A stretch of DNA of 12,971 bases from Candidatus Vogelbacteria bacterium (GCA_016201425.1 JACQCW010000009.1:1-12971); one strand, 5' to 3'. Shown: positions 1-7,321, counted from the first letter of the stretch. Notes: a model not told the origin generated them from the sequence alone. A program made the numbers and translations.

Positions 1-637
1 CATGGGAGATATGTTGCCGACCCTAAGCACCGCAACCCCTGAATCGCGCATCGCATCGCTGGTCGCGTTCATGGATAGCGCATCGCCGTTCTACGACTAC
101 CGCGTCTGCTCGATGTGCGGAATCCCGCGAATTGTCCTTTTTGGAGAAGCGGCAGATTACCGCAAGCTAGTCAACGTATCGCGAAAACTTTCAGTAGCCT
201 TCAAAGAACACCTCGAGGAGTACTTTGAGAATCTGCTCCCAGTACTCGAGGAGATTGCCGACACCGCCGAAGGAAAGAGCAACGATCAGAACTTCTGGTA
301 TGAGCTCTATAAGCACAAGGATGGCAGTGGTGGGCCAACGTTCGCTGGATGGATTTCAGCATTCCTCTGGTATGTGAACTCGGTTGACCACAAGACAAAT
401 ACCAAGACTCTCGTGGTTAAGTACGAAGGTAATTACGACTGGAATAAAATTCAATATGGCGGAATCAGCTCCGGATCCGAGCCAAGCCATCTATCGAGCG
501 TCCCCTTCGTATGGGACTACTTCGGCACTGAGATCCCGATGACTTTCGTCGCCGGAATTCTCGCAATCGAAGAGGCAGAGGGCGCCCTCACCCCAGTATT
601 AAGTTACGGTGTGTTGAATCAGCCCAAGGCTAAGTAA
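1..637 (+). CDS. DUF4419 domain protein, 3' part only
   Basis: The 211 visible residues match the C-terminal part of the DUF4419 family, whose biochemical role is unknown. The signs are the segment CGIPRIVLFGEA (about residues 39-50), the pattern FWYELYKHKDGSGGPTFAGW (98-117, the conserved GG-x-GW region), and the ending SSVPFVWDYFGTEIPMTFVAGI (the conserved P-x-x-WDY followed by F-x-AG). The ATG at position 2 falls inside the conserved domain, where family members still have N-terminal sequence, so the gene almost certainly begins before the window. It ends with TAA and is followed by a strong terminator. Sampled stretches are about 52-57% GC against roughly 33-45% in most of the rest of the window, and codons often end in C or G, which hints at a different origin. 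The family assignment is fairly secure; any function would be a guess. Confidence 0.85.
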   Translation, partial: MGDMLPTLSTATPESRIASLVAFMDSASPFYDYRVCSMCGIPRIVLFGEAADYRKLVNVSRKLSVAFKEHLEEYFENLLPVLEEIADTAEGKSNDQNFWYELYKHKDGSGGPTFAGWISAFLWYVNSVDHKTNTKTLVVKYEGNYDWNKIQYGGISSGSEPSHLSSVPFVWDYFGTEIPMTFVAGILAIEEAEGALTPVLSYGVLNQPKAK

Positions 638-658
638 CACAGTAGAAAAAGTGAATCA

Positions 659-690
659 TCCCCGCCCATACCAACGGCGGGGAATTTTTG
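659..690 (+). terminator. Rho-independent terminator of the DUF4419 gene
   Basis: CCCCGCC (660-666) pairs perfectly with GGCGGGG (676-682) around a 9-nt loop and is followed by AATTTTTG. It starts 22 nt after the stop codon and separates the DUF4419 gene from the cold-shock gene. Confidence 0.9.
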
Positions 691-757
691 TATTCGATAA
701 GCCCAAAGTTCAGGTTAAAGATATCGCTCTGATTTGTAAGGACATTACCGAAATCGC

Positions 758-786
758 TTGACATTTTAAATGATACCTGCTATACT
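758..786 (+). promoter_or_regulatory. Sigma70-type promoter of the cold-shock gene
   Basis: A perfect -35 TTGACA (758-763), a 17-nt spacer and a -10 TATACT (781-786) preceded by TGC, which is an extended -10 element. Transcription should start near 793, giving a leader of about 90 nt before the ATG at 882. This is the best promoter in the window. The leader is AT-rich, has no clear Shine-Dalgarno site, and could fold; long leaders are typical of cold-shock mRNAs in other bacteria. Confidence 0.88.
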
Positions 787-881
787 CCCTCTTACATATA
801 GAGAGAGTGTTAACAAAAAAGTAGTCGAGTTTTTAGTATCATATCTATCTTTTGTAATTTAATCGTATTTAAAACTAATCG

Positions 882-1082
882 ATGACAGGAACAATCAAAA
901 AGTTGGTATCTGACAAAGGTTTCGGTTTTATCGCCGTCGAAGGTGAGTCTAAGGACTTGTTCTTCCACAGCAATAATCTTTCAGGAGTTGATTTTACATC
1001 ACTTCGAGAAGGAGATGCCGTTTCTTTTGACACAGAGACAACCCCAAAGGGTCCAGCAGCTGTGAACGTAAGACGAGCATAA
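882..1082 (+). CDS. Cold-shock domain protein (CspA family)
   Basis: A 66-residue single cold-shock domain, the usual length for the CspA family, which binds single-stranded RNA and DNA in the cytoplasm and melts mRNA structure. The two RNA-binding motifs are plain: RNP1-type KGFGFI (residues 12-17) and RNP2-type LFFHS (26-30). The C-terminus TPKGPAAVNVRRA is also typical. The ATG at 882 is the only sensible start because the domain begins immediately (MTGTIKKL). No Shine-Dalgarno site is visible just upstream. The gene forms its own transcription unit, with an extended -10 promoter upstream and a terminator downstream, and is convergent with the lipoprotein gene. The family is certain; which of several possible Csp paralogues it is cannot be told. 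Confidence 0.96.
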   Translation: MTGTIKKLVSDKGFGFIAVEGESKDLFFHSNNLSGVDFTSLREGDAVSFDTETTPKGPAAVNVRRA

Positions 1083-1097
1083 GCTTCTACCTTTAAC

Positions 1098-1128
1098 AAA
1101 AGAGCCCTTCACGGGGCTTTTTTGTTTT
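1098..1128 (+). terminator. Terminator of the cold-shock gene
   Basis: GAGCCC-type stem: 1098-1107 pairs with 1114-1123 (core AGCCC/GGGCT, extended by A-U pairs and one G-U), followed by a T-rich tail (TTTTTTGTTTT). It lies 16 nt after the stop codon. Confidence 0.88.
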
Positions 1129-1198
1129 CAATCAGGAACATTGGCCATTTTAATTTTAGACAAAGAGTATCTTTATTTTGGTCAAAGTACCGAAATAC

Positions 1199-1245
1199 AA
1201 AAAACTCCTGAACCATACTGTGACTAGCACAATATGATTCAGGAG
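1199..1245 (-). terminator. Strong terminator of the lipoprotein gene
   Basis: An 18-bp stem (1205-1222 with 1228-1245) around a 5-nt loop, followed on the minus strand by six Ts (1204-1199). Two pairs are G-U in the minus-strand RNA but would be C-A mismatches in plus-strand RNA, so the hairpin is built for minus-strand transcripts. It starts 17 nt after the TGA of the lipoprotein gene. Confidence 0.92.
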
Positions 1246-1261
1246 CAATACTACGAAAATC

Positions 1262-1789
1262 TCAATTAGTGGTGCCAGTGTTCAGCTGATTAAGCGGCAT
1301 CTGTATGTTAACCGGCCAATCCTCAGGCGCAACCGTGAAAGTAACATTCAGAATATATCCATCATTAAAAACATCCTGCGGGCCCTGCGTCCTCAAGCGA
1401 TAATTAATTGCATTAAGAGAAGAAGTGTCGTTCTGAAAGTAAAGCTCAAAGGCAGCGGAACGCTCCTTAAGACCTTCCTTAACCCGAACCCGCACCTTCT
1501 CAAGTGGGACTGTCGAAGTTATGTAGGCATCTTCAATCTTGGAGTACCAAGAGAAAGTTACCAATCTCTTCACTTCAGTTGATCCACCAGAATAGGTGCC
1601 GTAACAAATAAAGAAAGATCCCTCACCTCCGGTTTGTGTTTTGATAACCGTCGGTGCTATCTTGTGCAGAGCGTGTTTACCCAGAAAAAGCTGATATTCA
1701 GTGCCATCTGGCCTATCAAGATTGCAACCAGAGAGCCCAAACATAGACAAAGCTAAAGCCAAGACAATCGTAACAAAACGGAAACTCAC
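1262..1789 (-). CDS. Predicted lipoprotein of unknown function
   Basis: A 175-residue protein with a classic lipoprotein signal peptide: a short basic start (MSFR), a hydrophobic stretch (residues 5-18) and the lipobox LSGC at 19-22, so Cys22 should be lipidated and the rest exported. I recognise no domain in the mature part, which alternates polar and hydrophobic residues and looks beta-rich. The start is a GTG at 1789, supported by a strong Shine-Dalgarno GAGGAGG seven nt upstream. It is separated from the MazG-like gene by about 85 nt that hold a possible promoter, so it may be transcribed on its own as well as by read-through. A strong terminator follows. Export and lipidation are well supported; function is unknown. 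Confidence 0.85.
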   Translation of the reverse strand: MSFRFVTIVLALALSMFGLSGCNLDRPDGTEYQLFLGKHALHKIAPTVIKTQTGGEGSFFICYGTYSGGSTEVKRLVTFSWYSKIEDAYITSTVPLEKVRVRVKEGLKERSAAFELYFQNDTSSLNAINYRLRTQGPQDVFNDGYILNVTFTVAPEDWPVNIQMPLNQLNTGTTN

Positions 1790-1796
1790 GTTTAAT

Positions 1797-1803
1797 CCTC
1801 CTC
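1797..1803 (-). promoter_or_regulatory. Strong RBS fixing a GTG start
   Basis: GAGGAGG on the minus strand, 7 nt before the GTG start of the lipoprotein gene. It decides the start codon and is one of only three clear Shine-Dalgarno sites in the window. Confidence 0.85.
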
Positions 1804-1850
1804 GCGTTTAAATGACCGATATTTCCCACATCAGAAAAGATTCTACTTAT

Positions 1851-1878
1851 AAAATACAGTAAATCCAAAGTTTGTCAA
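1851..1878 (-). promoter_or_regulatory. Possible promoter of the lipoprotein gene
   Basis: TTGACA (1878-1873) overlaps the TGA stop of the MazG-like gene; a TATTTT (1856-1851) lies 16 nt further on. The -35 is perfect, the -10 is only fair, and neighbouring AT-rich hexamers could serve instead. It would give a leader of about 55 nt. Confidence 0.55.
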
Positions 1879-2261
1879 CTGTTTCTCTTTGCTCTATGCG
1901 CCATTTTAATCTTCAAATAAACCGACTCGTTACCTGGTCGAACACTTCTCTTCTTCATTAAATCCGCAGGATATTTTTGATCCACCAAAGCCAACTTATC
2001 CTCAATAATCTTTTTTGTGTCTAATTTTAAAAGTACTGACATCTGAATGCAGTAAATCAAAACATCAGCTAATTCTTTCTTAACCTGGCCTAGCTTATAC
2101 TCATCCTTAAGCACATCTTCAATCTCCATTGAGCTCCACTGAAAAAGCTCCAAAAGTTCGGCCCCCTCAATCATTATTGACTTAGCTAAGTCTGACGGCC
2201 TAAGATGGTCCCAATCTCTTGCCCTTAAGAAGTCGCCAACTTTCTTTTCTATGCTTCTCAT
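1875..2261 (-). CDS. MazG-like nucleotide pyrophosphohydrolase
   Basis: A 128-residue all-alpha protein of the MazG-like NTP pyrophosphohydrolase group closest to the RS21-C6/dCTP pyrophosphatase branch. Such enzymes cleave (d)NTPs to the monophosphate plus pyrophosphate and often clear non-canonical nucleotides. The motifs are in place: RDWDHLRPSDLAKSI (residues 15-29), the metal-binding E32-x-x-E35 in EGAELLELFQW, and the second pair E63-x-x-D66 in ELADVLIYC. A KYPADLM segment near residue 96 also matches the family. The ATG lies 4 nt after the stop of the methyltransferase gene, without a Shine-Dalgarno site, so translation is probably coupled. It is last in the five-gene run starting at 7268. 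The substrate cannot be read from the sequence. Confidence 0.88.
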   Translation of the reverse strand: MRSIEKKVGDFLRARDWDHLRPSDLAKSIMIEGAELLELFQWSSMEIEDVLKDEYKLGQVKKELADVLIYCIQMSVLLKLDTKKIIEDKLALVDQKYPADLMKKRSVRPGNESVYLKIKMAHRAKRNS

Positions 2262-2265
2262 TTAA

Positions 2266-2925
2266 TTAAACTTTTTGACCAACAAATCTGATCAAACCTC
2301 CTCTCTTTCGCTCACCGCCAATTTTATGTTTAAGCAGCTCCCCCTTATCATCTAAAACAATTCTTTTAAATCTATTCACAAACGGTGTCAGAGACTCGAT
2401 ATTAAAATATCTTTTTTCCATGCCGTCAATCATGAAGAAGTCCTTTTCAATCTTTGGTCCGGCGTTAAATTCTTCATCAGATGTTGAGTTCAACATAATA
2501 GCTATAACGCCCCCGGTTCGCATGACCCGATAAATTTCGTCAAAGATCTGGTGAGTGGTTCGTTCGTCAAAATAGTGAAGAGCTAAGTGTGAATAGACAA
2601 CATCATACGCGTCGTCATTAAAAGGCAGCGGATACGAAATATCAATCTGTTCGTACGAGATCTTTGGAACCAACTCAGCTGGAGTTTTCGTCTGCGCCAA
2701 ATTTAATCCTTCAAATGAGAAATCCAGCGCATCTATTATAAATCCTTTTTCGGCAAAAAATCTACTATCTTGCCCCTGCCCGCATCCAAGTTCAAGCATA
2801 CTCCCACCATCTTGAGGCAAAAACTGCAGTGCCCACTCGGCAAAAAGGGTGGGCTTATCGATCCAATCTGTTTTGGCATATTTAAGATGTTTTTCATTCC
2901 AATTTGAAACTATTGAGTTATCCAT
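2266..2925 (-). CDS. Class I SAM-dependent methyltransferase
   Basis: 219 residues with a Rossmann-type methyltransferase fold of the Methyltransf_11/25 kind. Motif I is LELGCGQGQDS (44-54), followed by the acidic residue at the end of strand 2 (D68), the motif II region DISYPLPF (95-102), the strand-4 segment DVVYSHLALHYF (108-119) and the post-motif RTGGVIAI (136-143). It resembles small-molecule methyltransferases, including TehB-like ones, but the substrate is not evident. The ATG is 7 nt after the stop of the uracil-DNA glycosylase gene and its stop is 4 nt before the MazG-like gene, so the three are co-transcribed. The family is secure; the substrate is unknown. Confidence 0.88.
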   Translation of the reverse strand: MDNSIVSNWNEKHLKYAKTDWIDKPTLFAEWALQFLPQDGGSMLELGCGQGQDSRFFAEKGFIIDALDFSFEGLNLAQTKTPAELVPKISYEQIDISYPLPFNDDAYDVVYSHLALHYFDERTTHQIFDEIYRVMRTGGVIAIMLNSTSDEEFNAGPKIEKDFFMIDGMEKRYFNIESLTPFVNRFKRIVLDDKGELLKHKIGGERKRGGLIRFVGQKV

Positions 2926-2932
2926 GGCTGCA

Positions 2933-3538
2933 TTATACCAAACTATTTATTATCTTAAAATCTTCAACAAGTGTCGGTCTCAAATGAATATTATAAATCG
3001 AGGCCGCGGGATGATACAAAGCTACAATATAAATTTGTCCATATGATGCCTTGGTCTCAAAAGCTTTGCCATGAGCCTGGCTTATTGGCTCAAGCTTAGG
3101 TGTGAGGTTGAACCTCATCATAAGGTATTCCATAGAATGCCTACCGAGCGCTGCAATAACTTTAGGTTGAATGATTTCAATCTGACGATCAAGAAACGGC
3201 GCGTACATATCCTTTTCTTCCGCGGTTGGGTCACGGTTTTCAGGCGGGCGATCTTTAACAATGTTCGTAATATAAACATCCTCGCGCTTGATACCAGAAG
3301 ATTCCAAAAGTTGGTTTAGAACTCGGCCCGACGCTCCGCAAAACGGCCTGCCCTGCAACGCCTCATTTTTTCCAGGTGCTTCACCAACCAGCATGATCTT
3401 AGCAAAGTGACTCCCCTCACCTATTACCGGAAAGTATTTGTTGTCAGTCCGAAATTTATAGAGCGGAGATTTTTTAAAAACTAAAAGTTCATTTTTGATT
3501 TTCTTAAGATCTTCATTTCTTTTCTCAACCTCAATCAT
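2933..3538 (-). CDS. Uracil-DNA glycosylase, family 4-like, without Fe-S cysteines
   Basis: 201 residues, the usual length of family 4 uracil-DNA glycosylases, which remove uracil from DNA in base excision repair. Active-site motifs are present: GEAPGKNE (52-59), QGRPFCGASG (62-71), the N-I-V-K-x-RPP-x-NR-x-P block (92-104) and HPAAS (176-180). The normal family binds a [4Fe-4S] cluster through CxxC before PL, a Cys in VKCRPP and a Cys 16 residues later. Here those positions are F21, S24, D96 and Y112, and the protein's only cysteine is C67, which is not a ligand position. The overall fold should still be that of a glycosylase. From memory, CPR genomes contain similar sequences, so this is probably a lineage-wide variant, not damage. 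The start lies 2 nt after the stop of the lamin-tail gene. Confidence 0.9.
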   Translation of the reverse strand: MIEVEKRNEDLKKIKNELLVFKKSPLYKFRTDNKYFPVIGEGSHFAKIMLVGEAPGKNEALQGRPFCGASGRVLNQLLESSGIKREDVYITNIVKDRPPENRDPTAEEKDMYAPFLDRQIEIIQPKVIAALGRHSMEYLMMRFNLTPKLEPISQAHGKAFETKASYGQIYIVALYHPAASIYNIHLRPTLVEDFKIINSLV

Positions 3539-3540
3539 CT

Positions 3541-5052
3541 TTAAAATAATAAACTCTTTATGAATCTAAATCCCGCGGCTGGAATACCTAAAACTGTTTG
3601 CAATATTGACATTGGCTTCTCTACCACTTCGACTGTATTGTTTGCGGCAACTACTGGTTGATCCTTTATCGACACAATAACGTCTTGCTTCGCAGCTACT
3701 ACTACCGCCTGATTTTTAGTATCCAAATACCTCTTAGCATCCAAAAGTTTCTGTTCAGCGCCACGTAAGATAGCGGCAATGTCTTGTTGGGGTTGTGGCG
3801 CCTGCTGTTGATTTACTATTGTTGTGCTTGCCATTACCTCTGTTTTTAAAACATCAGCAGTAACCGGCGTTTCTGACTTAAGTGTAAACGTCGACGCAAT
3901 ATTTTTAGCTGGAGACATTAACTGTATATCTTTTTCTAAAACAAAACCAAATAACTCTTTGGCAATAGTTATCTCTTTGTTCGGTAAAATGATTGTGTCT
4001 TTAGGAAATGTAAAATTAAATCTGCCAGACACTAGTTGCCAACCACCTACGTTGGCCTCATAGACTGAGCCATTTTTTATTTTCACATAAGTCGGAGTGG
4101 CCTCAGTTATTTGAAGATTACTGGCAACAACTCGAACACTTGTCCTTGCCACAAAATCTTCACCGGCCCGAGACATATTCAAAATAACTACATAATCGCC
4201 AGGAAATTTATATTTGTGAATAATATTTTTACCAGTAGCAGTTTCACCGTCACCAAATGACCACGAAATATCTCCGCCCTCAACCATGTCACCAACTGTG
4301 GTGTACAACCTCGCCTCAAAAGCCAAAGGCGTGTCGACTAAAACCAATCTATCTCTTCCTGCGCTAGCGACAACTTTTTCGTCCTCCTTAACGTTACTCA
4401 AGACCGCCTGACTTGAGTGGGCAGATAATGATCCAGACTCACCATCCAATGGATTATTCGTGGATCCTAAATTTGTAATAGAAGAGTCGCCAGAATTTTG
4501 TGTAGTTGTAGTGGAGTTACTCGAGTTATTGACAGAGCTGATCACGGAAATAAAATTTTGGGCACGAGGAGTGCCCGTAGCCGTGATCCACGCATTAGAA
4601 GACCATTGCATCGTTTGTTTTGTTGATGCATCCCCAGCCGGCCAACCAGCAGAGGCATCCAAGGTGTCCAACACGTCACCAGTAGCCGATTTCAAAACCA
4701 AACTCTCGCCTGCGTTACTCAATCCACTACCACCAAAAGATCCAAGATCATCTGCAAGCCCTTGCACGGGGTCAGGCATAGATGGAGTACTGCGGGCCAC
4801 CAAATAATATCCACTAGGATCTATAGTTTTGGTGAGTTTAATAATCAGAGTTTTACCACCCGCCTCATAAAGTGCCGCATCTTTAAGGTCAACAATCGAC
4901 GATCCGTCGTTATATAATTCTATCCATTCTCCATACTGACTTTTTTCATTACCCATCCAGGCAACTTCGTTTATTTTTATATTCGCAAGTGTAGCCAGGG
5001 GCACAACAAAAGCGGACAGTGCGATGAACACTAATAATTTTTTATTTTTCAT
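3541..5052 (-). CDS. Secreted lamin-tail/PKD domain surface protein
   Basis: A 503-residue exported protein. Residues 1-23 form a signal peptide (MKNKKLL, hydrophobic core, likely cleavage after TLA). A lamin-tail domain follows (about 24-167; INEVAWMG, EWIELYNDG, SNAGESLVL). Next come a Ser/Thr/Asn-rich linker (168-225) and a PKD domain (about 228-309; WSFGDGE at 264-270, then H-x-Y-x-x-PGDY). A second, divergent lamin-tail-like beta domain (311-395; VKIKNGSVYEANVGGWQLVSG) is followed by a Gln/Pro stretch (415-423), a helical region and a hydrophobic end (SILQTVLGIPAAGFRFIKSLLF region) that could anchor it. The role is probably structural or adhesive at the cell surface. It begins 8 nt after the O-antigen-ligase gene without a Shine-Dalgarno site. 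Domain calls are good; function is inferred. Confidence 0.85.
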   Translation of the reverse strand: MKNKKLLVFIALSAFVVPLATLANIKINEVAWMGNEKSQYGEWIELYNDGSSIVDLKDAALYEAGGKTLIIKLTKTIDPSGYYLVARSTPSMPDPVQGLADDLGSFGGSGLSNAGESLVLKSATGDVLDTLDASAGWPAGDASTKQTMQWSSNAWITATGTPRAQNFISVISSVNNSSNSTTTTQNSGDSSITNLGSTNNPLDGESGSLSAHSSQAVLSNVKEDEKVVASAGRDRLVLVDTPLAFEARLYTTVGDMVEGGDISWSFGDGETATGKNIIHKYKFPGDYVVILNMSRAGEDFVARTSVRVVASNLQITEATPTYVKIKNGSVYEANVGGWQLVSGRFNFTFPKDTIILPNKEITIAKELFGFVLEKDIQLMSPAKNIASTFTLKSETPVTADVLKTEVMASTTIVNQQQAPQPQQDIAAILRGAEQKLLDAKRYLDTKNQAVVVAAKQDVIVSIKDQPVVAANNTVEVVEKPMSILQTVLGIPAAGFRFIKSLLF

Positions 5053-5060
5053 TTTTTAAA

Positions 5061-7268
5061 TTACGGATTTCTTCCTGCCTTGATCTCACTTATAAAGTGT
5101 TCGCCCGTGGCTTTAAAATCCGGCTTCAACTTAATAACAGTTTCAAGTTCGGTAATTGATTCGGCTCTCCTATTACCAGCCAACAAGCTCGCAGCAAGAG
5201 AAATATGAAGCTGGGGATTGTTGGGATCTTGAGAAATTTTCTTTCGCCAAATCTCTATAACCCTATCGTATCGACCTAAAGATGCGTAAGCACTAACAAA
5301 TCGATCGTCATCTGGTACGTCGTTGCCAAAATTATTCTTCATTATATTTTGGATTACAGGGTCACCATCCTTCTTAGAGTAAATAGCTGCGATCGCGTAT
5401 ATTTTCTGTGCATCCACAAAGCTAGGCTCTAATTCATAAGCGAACTTTGCAGCGTCAAGCGCTTTGTCGAATTCCTTCCTATTTAAATAAACAGAAACAA
5501 GTTCAAATATTATACTCTGTTTATTAGGTGAGAGTGCGACCGCCTTCTCTGCCTGCTCTAGTGCCGCATCGGTGGCTCCATAAGTAGAATAAAGCGACGT
5601 CAAAAAGACTCTATAGCGCGCATCGTCAGGAGAAAAATCTATCTGTTTCAAAAGTTCATCTTTAGCCAAATTGAAATAATCTAGCTTCAAAGAATTATCA
5701 ATACTCAAACTTCGCAAGTTGACTGTTCGTTGAGCAAGCTGTTCCATCGCTTCAGTAGTTCCAAAAGTATTGTATGACAAAGCTTGCTTAAAATAATCCA
5801 AGCCCTGCTTTAAGTCTTGAGATGACAAGGCCTGGATAAGAGTCTCCGATGCCAATATTGGTTTAACGTTGGCAAAATATAGAGAGAAAGCCAGACCAAC
5901 AATCACGAATGCTGAAACCAACTGAACAAAAAATATATCGTCTGGGTTTATTGTCATAGTCTTTACATTTTGTGAAGCGGCCAAAACTGTCCCTCGACTA
6001 TCAAAATGCGCATACGCCAACAAAGTAAAGAACATGGTGTAGCTGACTAAGTTGTCGAACACGAAAATATTTTGAACGAAGTAAGCAACGAACATGCCCG
6101 TAAGTAACGACTTTTCGGTCAAAGAAAGTTTGAGTACTTTTGACTTTTTCCAAATCGAATATATCACAGTGCCGAACATAGAAAGGTAGGCTAGTAAACC
6201 TAAAATGCCTCCGGCAGAAAGCCAATCAAAGAAGACATCGTGCGCACGATCGAACCATGGTTCTTGTTTATACATTCCCGGATTGTAGTATTTGTTAAAA
6301 ACTAAATTAAAGTTATCTTGACCCCAACCTAAAATCGGATGTTCTTTGAAGCCCTGAAGTGCACTGCCCCACACCATTAAGCGCGGCTCACTAGTTAGTT
6401 GTTCCCACGATATCTCCGAGAATCTGTTTAATGTTGTACTCTGCTTAATAAGAGAGCTGTTTCTCATCACATAAATCCCAATGACCAAGAGGAAAAAAGA
6501 TAAAATAAGATAAATAGAAACTTTTTTTGCTTTTTCACCACCGAAATATATCTGTAACCCCGCAGTGAGAATAACACCGACAACGAGTCCGATAAGAGCT
6601 CCTCGTGTTGCGGTTTTATAAAGTACAAATACATATATCAAACTCAGAATTGCATACATCCACTTACTTGCAGAAACACTAATAAGAGCTTTCGATATAT
6701 TTGCTCGAAAGTAAAAAAATGCTGCAATGAATGTGAGGAACAGCATATGGACAGCCAAGTAAGTCGAATTACCAAGCGTGGCATCAACTCTAAAAGCTCC
6801 CTGATCAATTGCAAAAAATCCACCCAACTGACCGAGAACATAAAAGAAGAGTAAAACACCCGCTGCCAAAATTGTTTTCAAATATTTATTCCACAATTTC
6901 TCCGTATTTAGTACTGAGCCGATTACCACAAAATAGGCGCACATATGAAGTAACGCAGCGAGACCCTCCATTCTTTCGTAGTTAGACCAGAAACTCCGAT
7001 AGAAGTTAGCGCCAAAAATATCGGCAACGGTAATAACCATCAAAAAAGCTGCCACCGAATACGCTATCAACGACTTACCAAGAGAATAACTCTTATCTCT
7101 CAACGAAAGAATAATCCATAGAGCAAAAATTATCTCAACTATAATTCTAAACAAAAAATTCTTACCCGTAATAAATGGAAAGAACATCGAATCGGCGACA
7201 TAAAGCGGGATAAAAGGAATTAAAAATATGCCGACGAGAATCGTATTTTTTAAAGTTTTATTTAACAT
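5061..7268 (-). CDS. O-antigen ligase-like membrane protein with TPR tail
   Basis: A 735-residue protein in two halves. Residues 1 to about 465 hold roughly 12 hydrophobic segments with the Wzy_C/O-antigen-ligase signature: NYERMEG (96-102), KTATRGALIG (218-227), the large loop motif GWGQDNFN (314-321) and RAHDVFFDWL (341-350). Residues about 475-735 are helical repeats of the TPR type (for example DAALEQAEKAVALSPN, and later KPDF). Relatives join or transfer glycan chains on the outer face of the membrane (WaaL, Wzy, PglL types); the precise activity here cannot be told. The ATG at 7268 sits about 7 nt after a good -10 element and has no Shine-Dalgarno site, so the transcript may be leaderless. 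It is first in a five-gene run. Confidence 0.88.
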   Translation of the reverse strand: MLNKTLKNTILVGIFLIPFIPLYVADSMFFPFITGKNFLFRIIVEIIFALWIILSLRDKSYSLGKSLIAYSVAAFLMVITVADIFGANFYRSFWSNYERMEGLAALLHMCAYFVVIGSVLNTEKLWNKYLKTILAAGVLLFFYVLGQLGGFFAIDQGAFRVDATLGNSTYLAVHMLFLTFIAAFFYFRANISKALISVSASKWMYAILSLIYVFVLYKTATRGALIGLVVGVILTAGLQIYFGGEKAKKVSIYLILSFFLLVIGIYVMRNSSLIKQSTTLNRFSEISWEQLTSEPRLMVWGSALQGFKEHPILGWGQDNFNLVFNKYYNPGMYKQEPWFDRAHDVFFDWLSAGGILGLLAYLSMFGTVIYSIWKKSKVLKLSLTEKSLLTGMFVAYFVQNIFVFDNLVSYTMFFTLLAYAHFDSRGTVLAASQNVKTMTINPDDIFFVQLVSAFVIVGLAFSLYFANVKPILASETLIQALSSQDLKQGLDYFKQALSYNTFGTTEAMEQLAQRTVNLRSLSIDNSLKLDYFNLAKDELLKQIDFSPDDARYRVFLTSLYSTYGATDAALEQAEKAVALSPNKQSIIFELVSVYLNRKEFDKALDAAKFAYELEPSFVDAQKIYAIAAIYSKKDGDPVIQNIMKNNFGNDVPDDDRFVSAYASLGRYDRVIEIWRKKISQDPNNPQLHISLAASLLAGNRRAESITELETVIKLKPDFKATGEHFISEIKAGRNP

Positions 7269-7275
7269 AAGTTAA

Positions 7276-7304
7276 AATATATCACATGCCGTGCACCCAC
7301 TCAA
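7276..7304 (-). promoter_or_regulatory. Promoter giving a probable leaderless mRNA
   Basis: On the minus strand: -35 TTGAGT (7304-7299), a 17-nt spacer, an extended -10 TG-A-TATATT (TG at 7284-7283, hexamer 7281-7276). Only seven bases separate the -10 from the ATG at 7268, so transcription should start on or next to the A of the start codon. Confidence 0.7.
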
Positions 7305-7321
7305 TATTGACTGGATATAAG

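Noticed and set aside
1174..1197. Small AT-rich hairpin between the two convergent terminators
   Set aside because: Nine weak pairs with one G-U and no U-tract; it could occur by chance.
3071..3319. Open frame on the + strand inside the glycosylase gene
   Set aside because: It is antisense to a clearly conserved gene and its translation resembles no protein.
4460..4807. 115-codon + strand open frame inside the lamin-tail gene
   Set aside because: Antisense to a conserved secreted protein; the composition reflects the opposite strand's Ser/Thr-rich coding.
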